DNA of 64,000 nt, taken from the NCBI RefSeq assembly GCF_036669915.1, contig NC_089318.1, forward strand, positions 6,963,349-7,027,348, in the 5' to 3' direction. Source of the stretch: Pocillopora verrucosa. Taxonomy: Eukaryota; Cnidaria; Anthozoa; Scleractinia; Pocilloporidae. How positions within the stretch are numbered: the stretch's first letter is position 1; every line of letters starts with the position of its first letter. The position numbers were made by a program, and so were the translations under genes. Positions 22,901-37,900 of this stretch are shown here, in pieces. The notes under the pieces were generated by a model. That model ran no database searches. It was not told the DNA's origin and worked only from the letters and a program-made list of their open reading frames with translations.

Positions 22901-25900
22901 GATTGATTCACAGGCAAGATTTGTATAGCCTGCCACCGATTCATTTTGTCTAAGGGGTTGTGACATCAATCCATCCAAAAGGCTTTGGAAGGTCATCTGT
23001 AGTAATCTTTTGTGAGAGAAAATTTCCTCTGGCCCCTTATGATGATTTTATAGACAATCTTTTTTCCTGTGACCGTAAGTACTATTTTTTTGTTGTGTTT
23101 CAGACTGTTAATACTCCCTCTGCATTCCACAATCACTACTCTGGAGCAAGCAGGTGTGTTTAAAAAACCTCCAGAGGGCTTCAGGAAGGTAAACAATGAC
23201 AGATATTTTTTTTATGGTGCTGTATAAGTGCCAAGCATGTTGACGCTAACACTTGAGATGGCTTTTGGTTTCCTTTACTGATACAGCATCACAGTATTGC
23301 AGAGATACTTTGCAAGTGGATTCACTAAATGGTCATCTTTTCTGACTAGTTGACAAATGAAATGTTTGAATTTCTGAGTGACTGATTGACTGATAGATGA
23401 AGAGAATTAATTTTGGTGTGTCAACTAAGTTGATAAAGAGTTTCTAAACCTGATGTTTTGAGTGTTAGCCAACCATCATTTGCTCTTACGAAGGGCTAAC
23501 ACTCAAAATATTGATCAGTTCTAGAATCTCTTCACGGTGGTCAATTTACAGTATCAATAGATTTGACCAAATTATCTTGTTATACCCCTTATGAATATCG
23601 AACCACTTGGAAAATTCCCCCATCCCCCCTCTCCCCCCTGATAGATGAAGAGACAGAAAAAGCTCAGGGACTGATTGAGTGTCACACATGTACTGATGGA
23701 CATACAACTGATCAAATGTGTAATGGACTGACAGATGGATATTTTATTAGGAGATTAACTTACTGATTGTTGGAATGATCAAGTGATTGGCCAAATTTTT
23801 GGCTGCCTTACAGACTGATTATGCCTGACTGATAAACTAATGGATTGAGGGTTGAGGCCCAACTGATTTGTTGAATGGTAGATTGACCATTATGACAATC
23901 TGACTGAACACAAGACTGACTTTCATGATGGCCAACAGATTGATTTTTTATTGGATTGACTGAATGGGATATCAATTGAATGATTTATTACTCCTTTTTT
24001 TGACAGGTGATCTTGTCAACAAATATTGCAGAAAGCTCACTCACTGTTCCAGACATAAAATATGGTATAGTCAGAGCTAACTTTTTAGCCCTATGAATTA
24101 TTTTTTTTATCATTAATTAGATATACACCAAGTACCTCCAAACACTTACTATTTACTTTTTCTTTAGAACCCAAAGATAGTTAAACAAAAGAGCAATTTT
24201 TTGCAATTCATATGCAATGTGCTTCAGACAAGTTTATAAGTAATGTTGAACTTAGTACAGATTTCATATTAAGTGCAATTTTTAACCATCACCTTTAAAG
24301 ATCAAAGTAACACCCTCTCGGTCATAAACTTCTATTCTTACCATCTGTTTGCTGGAAAAGTTATCGAGATTTGTGAGGAGAATTTGTATTTGTGAACCTC
24401 TTATGGGATTGAAAGGATAAAACATATACTTGATTGTAGGTTTGTGTCATGTCTTAAGTGTGATATCAGTAATTACTGTATTTGTTATTACAAGAAATCC
24501 TGGCAAACAGGGAAAGTGGTTTGAATCATACGGGGGTGTTGAATTGGGAAGGAAAGCTAGTTTTGATGTAAATTTCTGGGGATTTTTTTTTTTTACAAAA
24601 CCAAGGATATAGGAAACAGGGCTTAAATATTCATTAAAAATAGCTCTCACTGACTTCTTTGTATGACTGTGTCTTGTTGCAGTGATTGACTTTTGTCTGG
24701 AGAAGTGCCTTGTCTGTGATCCAGAGACTAACTTTCAGAGTTTACGATTACACTGGGCATCCAAAGCAAGCTGCACCCAGCGTAAAGGTGGGGTCTGTGA
24801 CCGAAGCTGATTGATGATAGCTGTGAAATTGTCCTATATCGTGCTTGGCGATGTAATACTTTTGAAAAGGAAAAGAAATTGTAGAAACTTTGAAGCCGAA
24901 TCCTTTAATTTTGAGAGAGAGCATTTTATGATTTGAAACTATGAATTGTGCCTATTACAGAACTGAAGATAGATGTATAAAAAGTGCGGAAGACGATACC
25001 TTGAGTTAAACATTTCACCGAATTTTGTCACAAGCAAAGAAGCGAGCGAGAGTTTTGTTGTTTTGAAATAAGCACTGTGTTGTCCCAGCAAATGATCCGT
25101 GTTCACGAATTATTTCTTTCTTAACTTTAAGGAAAAGAATATCAGACGCCAAATTAGCACGCATACGATAGCTTTCTCTGTTTTTTTCTTTTATTATTGT
25201 TTTGGAAGTTTCATGCTTGCCGGCGCTTTTACATCACCAACTCTCTTTTTTTTTGTAAAGCACAATGCCACTCAAAGCAAAGGTATGATAATGATAACAA
25301 TAGCAGATACAATTCGTCTAGACGCGTATTTAGACTAGTATGTCCACAGACGCATTCGGGCAAAGCATGCGTTTGGTACTAGTCTAACACAGCGGTCGAA
25401 CGTCTGCGGCTGCGCAAACATTGTAATCACGAGGTGAAGTGCTTTCAGTCTGTCAGAACCAAGTTGTCTCACAAGAGTAACAAACAACCACACAAGCCAG
25501 AAAGTCACGGTGTGTCATAAGCGTACAACCTTTTTTTGATAAACTTAAAGAAGAATGAGAGATCAACAGGATACCCTTACTTAAATAAGCTTTGTGTTCA
25601 AGAAGAGTCGAGTTTTCCTTTTCACTACTTTTGTTTCCTTTTACACATTTCTATAAACGTTTCAATTTTCTTTTACTTATTTTGCAAGACAGTGGTTATT
25701 TCTTAAGTTTTCCTTCGAAATTTTGCGCGGGAAATTGGACTGAGAGGGGAGGCCAAAATCGATCCCCTCTTGCATTCCTGACGTTTGACCGCAGTGTCTG
25801 CGCTGTCCCCTAATCTTTGAGCTTTACTGTACACTTGTAAGCCTAGGGCACGTCTGAAGTTTCTTAGATGGATTTTTATTTGCTTTCATCAATAGGCCGT

Positions 25901-28900
25901 GCTGGCCGTGTGTCAGCGGGAACATGCTTTCGACTGGTGACCAGAGAATTCTATGAAAATGCTCTTCCAGAATTTGGTGTTCCTGAAATGCAGGTTGGTA
26001 GTAGAACAGACAGTTTGCCAACGTCCTTATCAATGTAAACTTTTCACAAAGGTTACGCACAGACCATGAAAATTCTTATGGGTCAAACGGGTTCTCTGAT
26101 TGGTTGCCATGGGATCATCTGTTCAAGTGACAGTGTTCTTTGTAGTCGAGGACATGCAGCAATGATTCAAAACTGTTAATCAGAAATCCTATGCCTGTGG
26201 TTTTATTTCATTTTATCTCCTATCAAACAAGGATTTTTTTTTCGAGTCAGCGTTAGTCTTAATACAGATTTGTCTGAACTGATGAATTTATACTAGACAT
26301 AAACACGAACATGCGCATGTGGTTTGCTGTTCTCGTTTAGTTTTTAATAGGCATTATTTGTGTTTTAGAGATGTCCATTGGAACAGATTATTTTAAAAGT
26401 AAAGCTGTTAGACATAGGACCTCCTAAGGTCGTTTTAAGACTGGCAATGCAGCCCCCAGATCCAGATGATATAGAACGGACAGTCTTGCTTTTAAAACAG
26501 GTGAGATACTAACCTTTTACAAGTCGAACGAGAGAGCTGCACTGGGGCTACGACTTCGGGCTATTATTCCTCAGTACGGCCCTCACGCTTGGTTAGCCCT
26601 GTAACTCGTAAGATCTGATTGTTAATTCTCCCCTCTAGCTGCTACACATTTCCTTGAAAAAAAATTACGAGAATTTGTGCTAGATCAAGATAACAACTTC
26701 TACCCGATAAGTCTGAATATTCTCATGATTTGTTTGCTGGATAATGTTTAGATATTATAGGGAGAAGTTACATGTCAATCAGTTCTGGTAGTGAAGGGTT
26801 AATAAAAATTTCATATTTTGCACTTTCGGTTGCCTTTGTATGATAAAATGACGTAGTAGAGGAATAATAAAGACAGTTACCTAGCCAGAAAAATTATACG
26901 TAACGAGTTCGATTTTGAAAAACACTTATTATTTGCTTCAACTGTGAATGGTTTTCTGCCAAATGAAGCAGTTTAGTATGTACAGGTAACAACTTTTTAT
27001 TTTATCTTTTGGGTGAGTAAGTCTTAAATCTTTAGTAAAGAGAAAGGGGAACTTGTTTTTAGTTTATTTTGTTGTTGTAAGTTAAGGAAATCTCAGTTTT
27101 GTACTAGTCCATATGAACAGGAAACGAGTGTCCCGCAGCGCTAATAATATTAGGGACTTTTAGCAAACCACGAGGGCGACGACAACGAGAACGTAGCAAA
27201 ACAAAAGATCTAATGAGCAAAATAATAGCTCAGCACGTGCGTTTTAAAACTGTGTACATTTCTTAGCCGTCCTCTGCAAAATAACGTGAAATCATATGAA
27301 TTTACGTGGTCCGAGAAAGGAAATCCCGACGGCAGATTATTTAAATTTCCATTTGGAACTCAACGCCGCTCTCATACGTTATGCTGAAGTTAACTTGCGG
27401 CGCCATAAGAGATGGTAAGCACATCCAGCCATTCGCGAAATTCCAACTAAAAATATGTATTCATTTTTAAATCGACGTCTTCCTTGGCGTTGCCGTCCTT
27501 GCTGCTGAAGGTCTCTATTGAGAGCCAAGGAGCAGGCTATCTCAACATTTATAGAATCTGATTGGAGGGAATAAAACAGTCTTTGCGTGTTCATGAGTTA
27601 ACCAAGCATTTGTTACTCTTTTTAAGGTTGGTGCCCTGACTATTAAAATGAAGAATGATACCATCAACCCTTATGATGGAGAACTGACCTTTTTTGGCAA
27701 AGTGTTAGGAAGCCTGCCAATCGACATTTATCTCGGAAAGCTGTTAATATTGGGATATGTGTTTGGCTGCCTTGAAGAATGCCTTGTTATAAGTAAGGAC
27801 TATCATGTGGCTCTCATACAACTATAGTTGACTTAACGCTTAACATCAGTATGCATATTCTCCATACTGTTCTCTAGACATTTCCTTTAATGCTGACAAG
27901 GAGATTTTATTTGACAATCAAGAGCTTCTTTATTTGGTGATCATTTCCTTTATGGAATTTCAAATCACGTATTAAATCACCCCGTGATCCAGTCGGAATC
28001 GAAAACGGAACGGAATCGGATATGATCTGGTGAAAATCAATCTCCAGTCGGAATCCGAACGGAAGGGAATCGGATACGATCTGGTGACAATCAAACTCAA
28101 ATTGAAATTAGAAACGGAACGGAATCTGGAAGCAGAAACAATATACGGCAAAGTCGCTGAGACCGGGTACGATTTTGGCCTACTGCTCAGCTGAGAAACA
28201 TCTCATTTAAAGTGATCTTAAAAATAGTGGTATTGAAACCTTCCCTATTGTAGATAATATCTTGAATCACTCGATGTTTAATCACCATGCTTCTTAATGT
28301 AAAGTGGAACGTTAGAGTCAAATGTTGCACGTAATATAAGAATATAAAATGAAGTTTATCTCCACGAAATCAGTTCGACTTATATTGATCACTGCTCATT
28401 TTATGTTTAGGCGTATTTGGGAGTTAACGAACGGTTTGATTACGTTTAAAAATTCGATCAAGGATCGATACATTTTTCACGTTTTTTATTTTTTATTTTT
28501 TCAAATCTGTTAGTCGCCAATTGGCGACATTTGTCGAAATTTTAGTCGCCAAATATATTTTCCACTCGCCATGGCGGCCAAAACGGTCACAACGTGGAGT
28601 GCTGATAATGATGCAAGGATGGTGATTATTGTGTACTCATGAGTTATGTTTTTGAGAAATTGCTAAGTGATTTATCATTCTTCTATACTGATTAGTATAT
28701 TTTTCCGTTCGTTTCTCTTTTTTTTTTCCTCAGGTGCTTCAATGTCTTTGCAGTCATTTTTTGCGAAGCCATTCAAAAGAGACTTCAATGCGTATGTGTA
28801 AGTAAGGTTTACGTTGTTATCTACTAACAGAAGAGCACTTTTCAGAAGACTTTTTAAAAATTTATTACAGAACACAACGATGTTTAGCCTTAAAAGTTGC

Positions 28901-31900
28901 GGTTCCTTTTTTATTTTAAATGATTTTCAATTGTAAAGATTATTTAGGGATTGCTTCAATGTTTGCTTTGCTCAGAAAATAATTATTGTCCATTTTCAGT
29001 AAGAAGATGGCTTGGGATGCATATTCACACAGCGACTGCATTGTGACTCTTAATGCCTACAAGGTAAAGTGAATTAGTATGATATGTACCTAGTCCAGGC
29101 AATTTGGACTGTTTGTTCGGCAGTAATCATGTTATATTATGACATCTTTCGAATGATAAACTTCCTCGTTTTCATGGCAGGAATGGAGCACTCTGAAAAG
29201 ACGCAAAGGATTCCCAAGGGTTGGTCAAAATGTTTTGTTTTCTCTTTAGCTTGTCCTTTTTCTGCAGAAACTAAACAAGGAAAATGGAGAAAATTGAAGG
29301 AAATTTTCCTCTTACTTGTACGAGACTGCCTTTAGTGTGTTTGTGTGCTACAGAAAATTATCGATATAAAATGAAAGTGCGATGCGTCAGCTGTAATGTG
29401 CTTCTGATTTCTGAACTTCTTCACAGGGTGAAACAGCATGGTGTAAAGAGAACTTGATCCAGCCGGGTCGTATTAGAGAGGTATGTTCACTGCTGATGGT
29501 TCAAACGCTGATTACCTATGGTTTTTACTTGTTCAGTTGACTGATCTTAAATGTTGTTTGGTTTGCCCGACTGTTTGTTGGCTGGGCGTGGCCACATCCA
29601 AACCTCTTTCATTAGGGAAGGCTCCGAGCACAAAGTTTTTCAAACTCGCCTCTGGCGATTAAAAATTAAAAAGAGACTGCAAAAGATAACATGTTAGTCG
29701 TCATAAAAAAAATTATTCAAGGGAAATTGCGAGGGAAAAAAATGTGGAGTTTCTTGGTGAAATGTTAACCATCGCAGTTTTTCCGCTAAAACGACATCAG
29801 TTTCACGACGCTAACTTCTTTTAGAAAAAAAAATTAGAAAGGGCTCTGCGCAATATTCATCTTATGCAATTATTCATCCCGCTAAACCTTAGACCACAAA
29901 CAGTAAGCAGAAAAAGCATAACTGTGTTCTAATTGACAGCGTGGTAGGGCCGCACGGGGAATTATTTTGGCTCAAGGTCATGATATGCGGACCGGCTTTT
30001 TCCGGACCGACTCACGTCACGTCTAGTTTTCTTCATGCCTTTTTATTTTATCATAATTATTTTTTATGGAAGTGCGTGGGCGGGGCAGGACGGGTGATAT
30101 GGTAAAGCTTTTTGGGTGACCTCCGAACAAATAGGCGACTTTCGACTTTTTTAATCTCACGACAACCAGAACAGTCGCAGCTTGGAGGGCTATTTGAGGA
30201 AAATGTGCAGCCCCCTAAATGTCTTGTTGAAAGTAAATATTGTATCTGGGTTTCCTTTAAGTTTTAGTTAGAAAGACAAAATCCAATTCATGGTTTTCAA
30301 TGGATTTATGTTTTGCTGTCAGCTTTGTGTTGAGTTTGTAACTGACGTAGCGATGATAAGCAAGGTTTATCAATTGCTGGCTCTGATGTTTGAAGGCCTG
30401 ATTACATGTTCTTATTTTAAGGTTGAAGAACTCGTTACTGACTTGACCAACAGACTTAAGGATCTAAATCTCAGAACAAACCAACCTCTCCATCAGAAGT
30501 AAGCTGCAATTTGAAATTCCTTTGTACCAATTAAAAAAAAATTTTGATATGTTGAAGCGCAAGTGCTGGTCTGACAATTTGATTTTTCGTTCACAGGGCG
30601 AGCAATTCTGATGAGTCTCTTCTCATTTTGAAGGTTGGTCTGTTTCGTTTGAGTTCAATGCAATATCAGCGTACATATTCTCCGTACTTTTTCTTTATAT
30701 ATTTCTTTAGGGTGCTGACAAGTTGAATTTGTTTAACAATCAAGAGCTTCTTTATTTGGTGATCATTTCCTTAATTCTCGTGACCTTAATGTTGACTCAG
30801 GGGTTACATTGTGAGGAGATATTAAATACTGGTCACTCTAACAAGTCAAAGACGTTAATAACATTTTTTTCGTTCCTCAACAGCTTGTGATCTGTGGAGC
30901 GTTTTACCCAAACTACTTCGCCTCAAGTGATATTGATGAAACTGACGTAATGAAGGTGATGTCAGGCCATGATCCTTTCACGACAGTTATGGTATGTAGC
31001 ATAGTATTTGTGGATATAGTGGCGGTTGAAGCTCTGTCCCTTGTTGGGAGGAAATTGCACCTATACAGGGCTAATGATCGACGCATCAGCTCTTCATTGA
31101 AGCAATTTTCAAGCGAGTGTCAAAGTAATCCAGAGTTGCATTGGTTTTGCTTTAATTTGCTCTGTGATTGGTCCAGAAAACTCGCGCCACTCTCGCGACC
31201 TATAAGATACAAGATGGTCACCCGCGTTTTCCCGCTCTTTAGGCAGTTTGGTGACCGCTTTTATTTTGGTGTACGGCAATCAGTCGAAAAGCACTCTATT
31301 TACTACAGCGATTTACTTGCCTCTAGCGAAATTATACGTGTAGTTGATAACCAACTGCTTCATTGGCAGGTAGTGACCTGGTTCACTTATTTCAAAACAG
31401 GTCCTCTCATAATCGTTTTCCTTGGCTGGTTATTTAAATGCCTATTTGGTTGCCCATTCCTATAAATGTATAACTATTTGCACATTCCCGCAAACAACAA
31501 TTCGTGGCTGATGTACTCAATTTAATTAATTTCAGGTCAGGAATATGCCTGCCCATGGTGCGCTTTACAGGTCACAGATTGCCAGGTTGTTCAGATCTTG
31601 CGGCAAAGGAAAAGCTCTTTATTTTGAAGATACCAGGTTGGTAATGAAAACTGTACAAAGAATTAAAACTCTTGGAAGTTTGTTTGTTGTTTTTTTGAGA
31701 TATTAGTATCCTATCTCAATTTTAGTAACTTGAATGATTAACGTTGTGTTTGAATTCAGAGCTTATATCGAGTTTGAGAGAACACGGGCCACTGATTCAC
31801 ACACAGTTCTTCCTGCTGTCTACAAAGCCATTAAGATGAGGTGAGGTAGATATGTAGCATGTTTCAGGCGCTCATTTAATAAAATGGAGCGAAATAATAA

Positions 31901-34900
31901 CCGACATAGTAAACGGCGCGATGGAAGAACAAAGAGGGAAGTTTGGGTCTGGTAGCGACTTGACCTAGACCTCCATCGTTCTTTAATCTCTCCGCTACTT
32001 TCTCGCCATTTAAAAGCGCTTCGCTTTACTAACCGAACGCTTGGAAAAGGCTAAGAGATATGTAGGTATACCATCTCTATTTTTAACATCGCGAAAGAGC
32101 GCCACATCCACATTCAAATCCTTGCAGTATTCTTGATGCTTGACACAAGATAATGAGCTTGCTACAACAAGTCTACCATAGCCTAGCGGTTAAAATTGAA
32201 AAGAATGATGGGCCCGACGGATGTATTTTTTCAGGTGTTTCACTCTCTGAAATACGCCGTCTTTATGTTTCGAAATTATTAGGGAATCGGTTTTCATTTT
32301 TTTTTCCGAGAATGTAATTTTGAAGATTTGTAAAAACGTTTGCAGGTTCAAAGAAATTTTATCTTGAACACGCACCATATAAACCTAACAAGAGTTGATT
32401 GAAACACAATATAGGTATCTTAAGATGAACTAAACAGTTTCGATTTGTGATGTTTTTCTTTGCAGGCACTTACGAATGCCCCTTAGTCTTTTCATTTCCG
32501 AAGCCAAAAGTAAAGAAATGGACAGGTTGATGGAAAGGAGAAATGCTTACGAAGAAGCGAGCGCGGAAAAGGGGAAACTGAGAACAAACAGGTCAGATTA
32601 CAGACTTTGCTCTTTTACAAATGAGCCAATGGCTCAATGTTACATTAGCACTGGTCAAACTCTTGTATTTAGGCATTTTAATTCTGTGGTTTTAAATAAA
32701 TGAATGATTAAGTGGCAATTTAGCCTCGTGTCATACCAAGGTCCTAAAATTTGCAACTCTCTTCCTGTGTCAGTTACTCGTTCGTCAAGTCTTCGTAGCG
32801 TCAAGACGAAAATAAACACTGAATTGACCAAGCTGCACATTTGCAACATTTCTTTTTCATAATATGTTGTATTCAGTGAGGTGGCCTCTCCCATAAGCCG
32901 AGTGGTTTGCTGAGGTCTTCTCGCCTTCTAATCATAATGCTGTTAATTTATTTCTCGTTATTGTTTTATAAAAGGCAAGGGAATGATGATGATGAAGATG
33001 ATGATGTAATATCTCGGCTCTTTGACAAACTGCTATTTCCATCATGTATTTCTCAGGGTTGCTACGAATTTATCAGCAAGAGGTGCTGGAAGTGTGACTC
33101 GTGTTCAAGAACCACAGCAGGTATTGTACACACACTGTGGCCTATAATGTACATAGCCTTTACCGGAGTGTAGGGTGGGGGGAGGGGGTTGGGGGGTACT
33201 TGGGTCAATATTTTCTGGGATGTGCTGCTGGCCTCTCAGAGCCCCTACTCCATTATAATCTCTTCTGTGGCCAATTATAGACCCCATCTCACTTACTTTG
33301 GTTATTCGTTAACAACTAATTAACCGCGAATTCTCCCAAATTTAAATCCCCTACTTACCAGGATTTTCTTACTACCAAAACCTGAAAATGAGCGACCTCG
33401 TACTGTTACTCTATTAAAAAATAACCCCCTTATCGTCAATCCAGTCGTGAAAATATGACACCATCCATACGGCACATCCCCTTCAGCTTATTGTAAGGAA
33501 GTATCCCCCCTCCATTCCTTCACCCCCCCCCCCCCCCCATTGAGCTTTCAAGCGCATTGCCGAGGGACAGCAAATTAAACATAGTATTCAGGTGTGGCTT
33601 CAACTCATCACTTGTAGATTAGCAGTGTAAAAGTTTGCTTTTTGTGTCCTTATAGTAAATGTATAGAAGAATAACATCACCTGTACGTAAAGCATAAAGA
33701 TAAGAAATTACCATTTTAAGCGTCTTTTTATTTAGTATGGTAAGTCTCTTGGCGATGATCTGATCTAAGTGTTTTAGATTCAAATCACACGTTACCATAC
33801 TTGTTTCGTCCTCATTTAATAGCTCTATCTTGATTCTGAACTATAACTTTTTTTCATACTAATTCAATAGGTTGACCTTCCTCGAACTGGCTACCTGGAA
33901 ATCATAACTTCAGTGGTAAGACTTTAATTCCATTCTGAATAAGGACGGACTTGTATGCATTGTGCAGTTTTTTTTATCTCAGTATCATCGGTGCCACTTT
34001 ACCATGTCTCTCTGTAAGGCAAGCACCTATTTAGGTCAGAATGTTGGGGGTAAGTTTCGCCGCATCTGTAGTGGGAAGATTTAGTACGTGGCTGTGCAAG
34101 TCCGGTGCACTCTTCAGTACTGCTGTGCCCTGTAAAGTAGCGTTTTGTCCAGTTTACGTGCTTTGTTTTTATGATGCTTGGGAGTGACATTACGTTTTTA
34201 ACGTGTATTACAGGTGATAGATGCTGGTCACTTCTGGGCTCAGAAACCCGACAGACAATCCGCTATGCAACTTCAAATGTTGCAAAATCATATCAACATG
34301 TATCATGGCGAAAACTTACGGGTATGAAGTTATTTAAATCTCAGTATAATCTTGTAAACATAATCTTGTAAGCAGGTCACAAGAACAGTTTGCCTCCGAA
34401 CAGATGTAGGAGAATTCATCTGTGCCACAGGAGAACCAGTCATTAGTATTGTTGTTGATGTGATGTGACTTTTGTGGTAACAACGTTTTTCTTCCTCTAG
34501 CATGTTGACCAAAAGAGTCTCTATGTTGGTATGCTGTGCCTTGCTTTATATGCTGAAGACGAATTGTTTTACCGAGCGAGAATAATGGCCTTGAACAGCC
34601 CACATATACCCAGAAACAGTGTAGAGGTCAGAACTGTTTGTACTCATGGTATTGTACAGATATTTAAAAATGCAACTCTGCCATTTCGGCTCCTTCCTAA
34701 CATTGTCATGCTTTGACAATCCACATCTTGTCAGTATGGCTTAACAAATTGCCACTGATTGAACTTTTGAACTTTTGAACTTTTGGGTACTCGAAAAATT
34801 ATCAATTTACCCAGGTAGATAATAGTATTTAAAATATGAAAGCTGTTTATAAGGTATCAAAAATGTTTGATCGACAGACTAAGTGTACATTAAACTAACT

Positions 34901-37900
34901 ATTTACTTCAGTGTCGATGGCTGGCGGGAAACATTTATCTTCCCGCTTCTCAGCTCGGCAAATATCCATCCCTGGCCACCTCCGCTTTGGTGAATAGTTG
35001 TTAATTAAAGACGTTGTATTCAAAGTACTTGAGCAGGCACTAACTCAACATCTGTTGGCTTTGACTCTCGTCCTCAGGTTCTTTACGTGGACTTTGGGAA
35101 CGAAGCAGTGCTGAGAATCAGTCATCTGAGACAGATGCAACAACAGTTTGAAGACCTTCCATTTCAGGTGTGTAGCTTGAACTTTGTTCTTTGTATTCCT
35201 ACGGAGAAAAACTTACATTCCGGGGCAAATCCTCCTTCCACCCCTGAAACGCGCGGGAAACCGTGAGTGACCAAGTTGGGATTGGTTTTGGTTTTGAATC
35301 TGATTGGTTGAGAAAATAACGCGAGTTTTCTGGACCAATCACATAACGAAAGAAAGCAAAAACCAAAGCAATTTCGGAATACTTTTGATACTCAATGTAA
35401 AATTGCTCCAGTAATGCTCCTAGTTGTACATGCAATGGAAACCGGTGTAAGTTCTGGCTGTATAGGCCACTTGACGGGTGTGCTGGGCTCGAGAACACAG
35501 CAATGGGCTGGTCTGTATGTCGCTCACCTATTCACATGTTTTGACTATTTGTTTTTGATACCCTTTTGTTTGTACAGGCATTTGAGTGTAGACTATGTGA
35601 AGTAGGACCTTTACCATCCCCTCACAGTCCTGTGGGAACATGGTCTCACAGAGCCAGTCAGCGATTTATTCAGATGACAGAAAATAAAAAGCTGGCTGCC
35701 AAGGTAGCTTATTACAATTTTTATTATAATAAGTTCTGCAATAAAGACAATTAGTTCTGCAATAAAGACAATTTCGCGGCGTGTGCTCTTAAGGCTTTGA
35801 TGCTGAGTCATCATGTCTTCCATCTTTAGCAGTTTGGATTCGCACTGCTGCTCTTCCTGTACCAATTCTTCTTTTCCTCGTTTCCCGCCCGAAAGGGATT
35901 AGGGGGTAAGAGCGAGGCCATAAATGAATGATGGAGGATATGCGGATAATGGTAAAAAGACGTGAAGGTGCGACAGTAACCTCGTAACCATTGGTCAGTT
36001 GGTAATTTCGAAAGCCTCGTTTTCGGCCGTCTACTCTAGACGAAGGAGCATCATTCAAAAATATTTCTATCAACGATAATATTTTTGGAGTACTTTTCGT
36101 CATTAGAAAGTACCGTTGAGGTGCGCGGCGTATCTCACCAAGAAGGATAAAAATTTGTTCGTTTTTAAATTACTGTATTAACTCGAATAAGCGCCGCGGC
36201 GTTTCTTAAATTTTTTGCGCCTTAAATGCGGGGCTTATTTGAGGGCGGCGCTTATTTGAGGTTGTCGCTGATTCAAGAATTGGACGCGACGCAGAATTGT
36301 TCTTTATGTGATTTAATGGTAAAATTTCTATCTGTAAGTGATTTTTAATGTAACTAAAATAGGCGTGGTTTGTTGGTCATCATTTGTCGCCTCTGGTAGT
36401 TTTTTATTACATTACTAGTGGTGTCTTCACTCAATTTCGATGTCACTGACCCCTTATTGTTCTGCAGCGTGGATGTTATGCCTCTTGTACGCCTGAATCT
36501 GTGCATTCGTGCATGCCATGAGTACAAACCGTTCTGACCTCCACGCTTATTATCGTTTCTGTCCCTAACGCGGTGCTTATTCGAGGGTAACTCTCATTCG
36601 AGTAAAAACGGTATCCTCGTTGGTTTGAACGGAGTGTAGAGCTTGTGCATCATGTTTTACTTTGTTTATCCTAAAGAAAAAGCAATTCATGTCACGTGTT
36701 ACACTGCTTTTACAGGTGTATTCGCTCTGCAAAAATGTTCTTCGTGTTGATTTGTACGACACCAACACTGAGGAAGACATACACATCAATCAAAAGCTCA
36801 TTGAAGAAGGGTTTGCGCAATTTCAAGAGGAGTCTCGAGCTTCTAAGGTAAACAACAAGTACGACGACAGCAATTACAGAAACAAACACTGTAACATAGC
36901 GCAAGATTCAATTTATCTCTTGTCCGAAACGGCTAAGTATTTGACGTTTCGAGATGACGTTGCAATGGCCATGTTTGCGTGCCAAGACAGATAAATGGCG
37001 TCCATGTATGTGTACTGAGTCAGAGCTGTGGAATTTGAACCCTTTCTTATATTAACCCTTTACACCCTAACATCAGTATGCATATTCTCCTTACTGTTCT
37101 CAGTGCATTTCCAAAGGTGCTGACAAGGAGAATTTGTTCAATAATCAAAGGCTTCTTTAATTGACTACTACCACTATTCTTGTAACCTTAATTCTTGATT
37201 CAGGGGTGTAAGGAGAAGTTAGATACTAGTAACTCTTAGGGGGTAAAGGGTTAATCAATTTTATAGGTACCACTGAGTGATTTTTTTTTTCTTATCATAA
37301 ATTCTCTCTTTATTAGCTTGCTCATCAGAGTGCTTTGTCTGGAGAGACCGTGCCTCCTGAGGACAACACCGCTTGGATCGACTCACTGGTTGAAAACAAC
37401 GATGAAGTCGATGAAAGGTTTGCGACCAAGGTAATCATAGAGTATTACTATGTCCTCAACAAGTCAGGTTCTCAGCACATGGGGTTTGTCTTTTGTTTAA
37501 AAAAATGAGCGAAGTGGTTCGGCAGATTGTTTCAACGTTGCTTTCGTTCGATTCTTCAAACGTGAAATTCAGAAAATTCTGCATCTTATCTCAAATTTTA
37601 AGATTTTAGGCTTCAAAGGCTTACTTTACAAAATGACTTAATTTCTCTTATTTCTAGAAACTCGCTAGTCCAAGTTAAGTTATTTTTTGGGGGACCTTCC
37701 CTCATTTATGTCTTTACCAGGGTCACTGTGTTATGCCGTTGAAGAGGACACTTAACTCTCGCATTGCATGTCTCCATTTAAGAATATCAGCCCTTTGCAT
37801 CGTAACATCAATATACATATTCTCCATACTATTCTGTAAACTTTTTTCTAAAGTGCTGAGAAGGAGAATTTGTTAAACAAGCAAGAGTTTCTTTAGTTGG

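Noticed and set aside
30887..31465. 192-codon plus-strand frame
   Set aside because: Only its first part is real: TDRD9 exon 21 ends at a GT donor at 30,991. The remainder is intron and a dispersed repeat.
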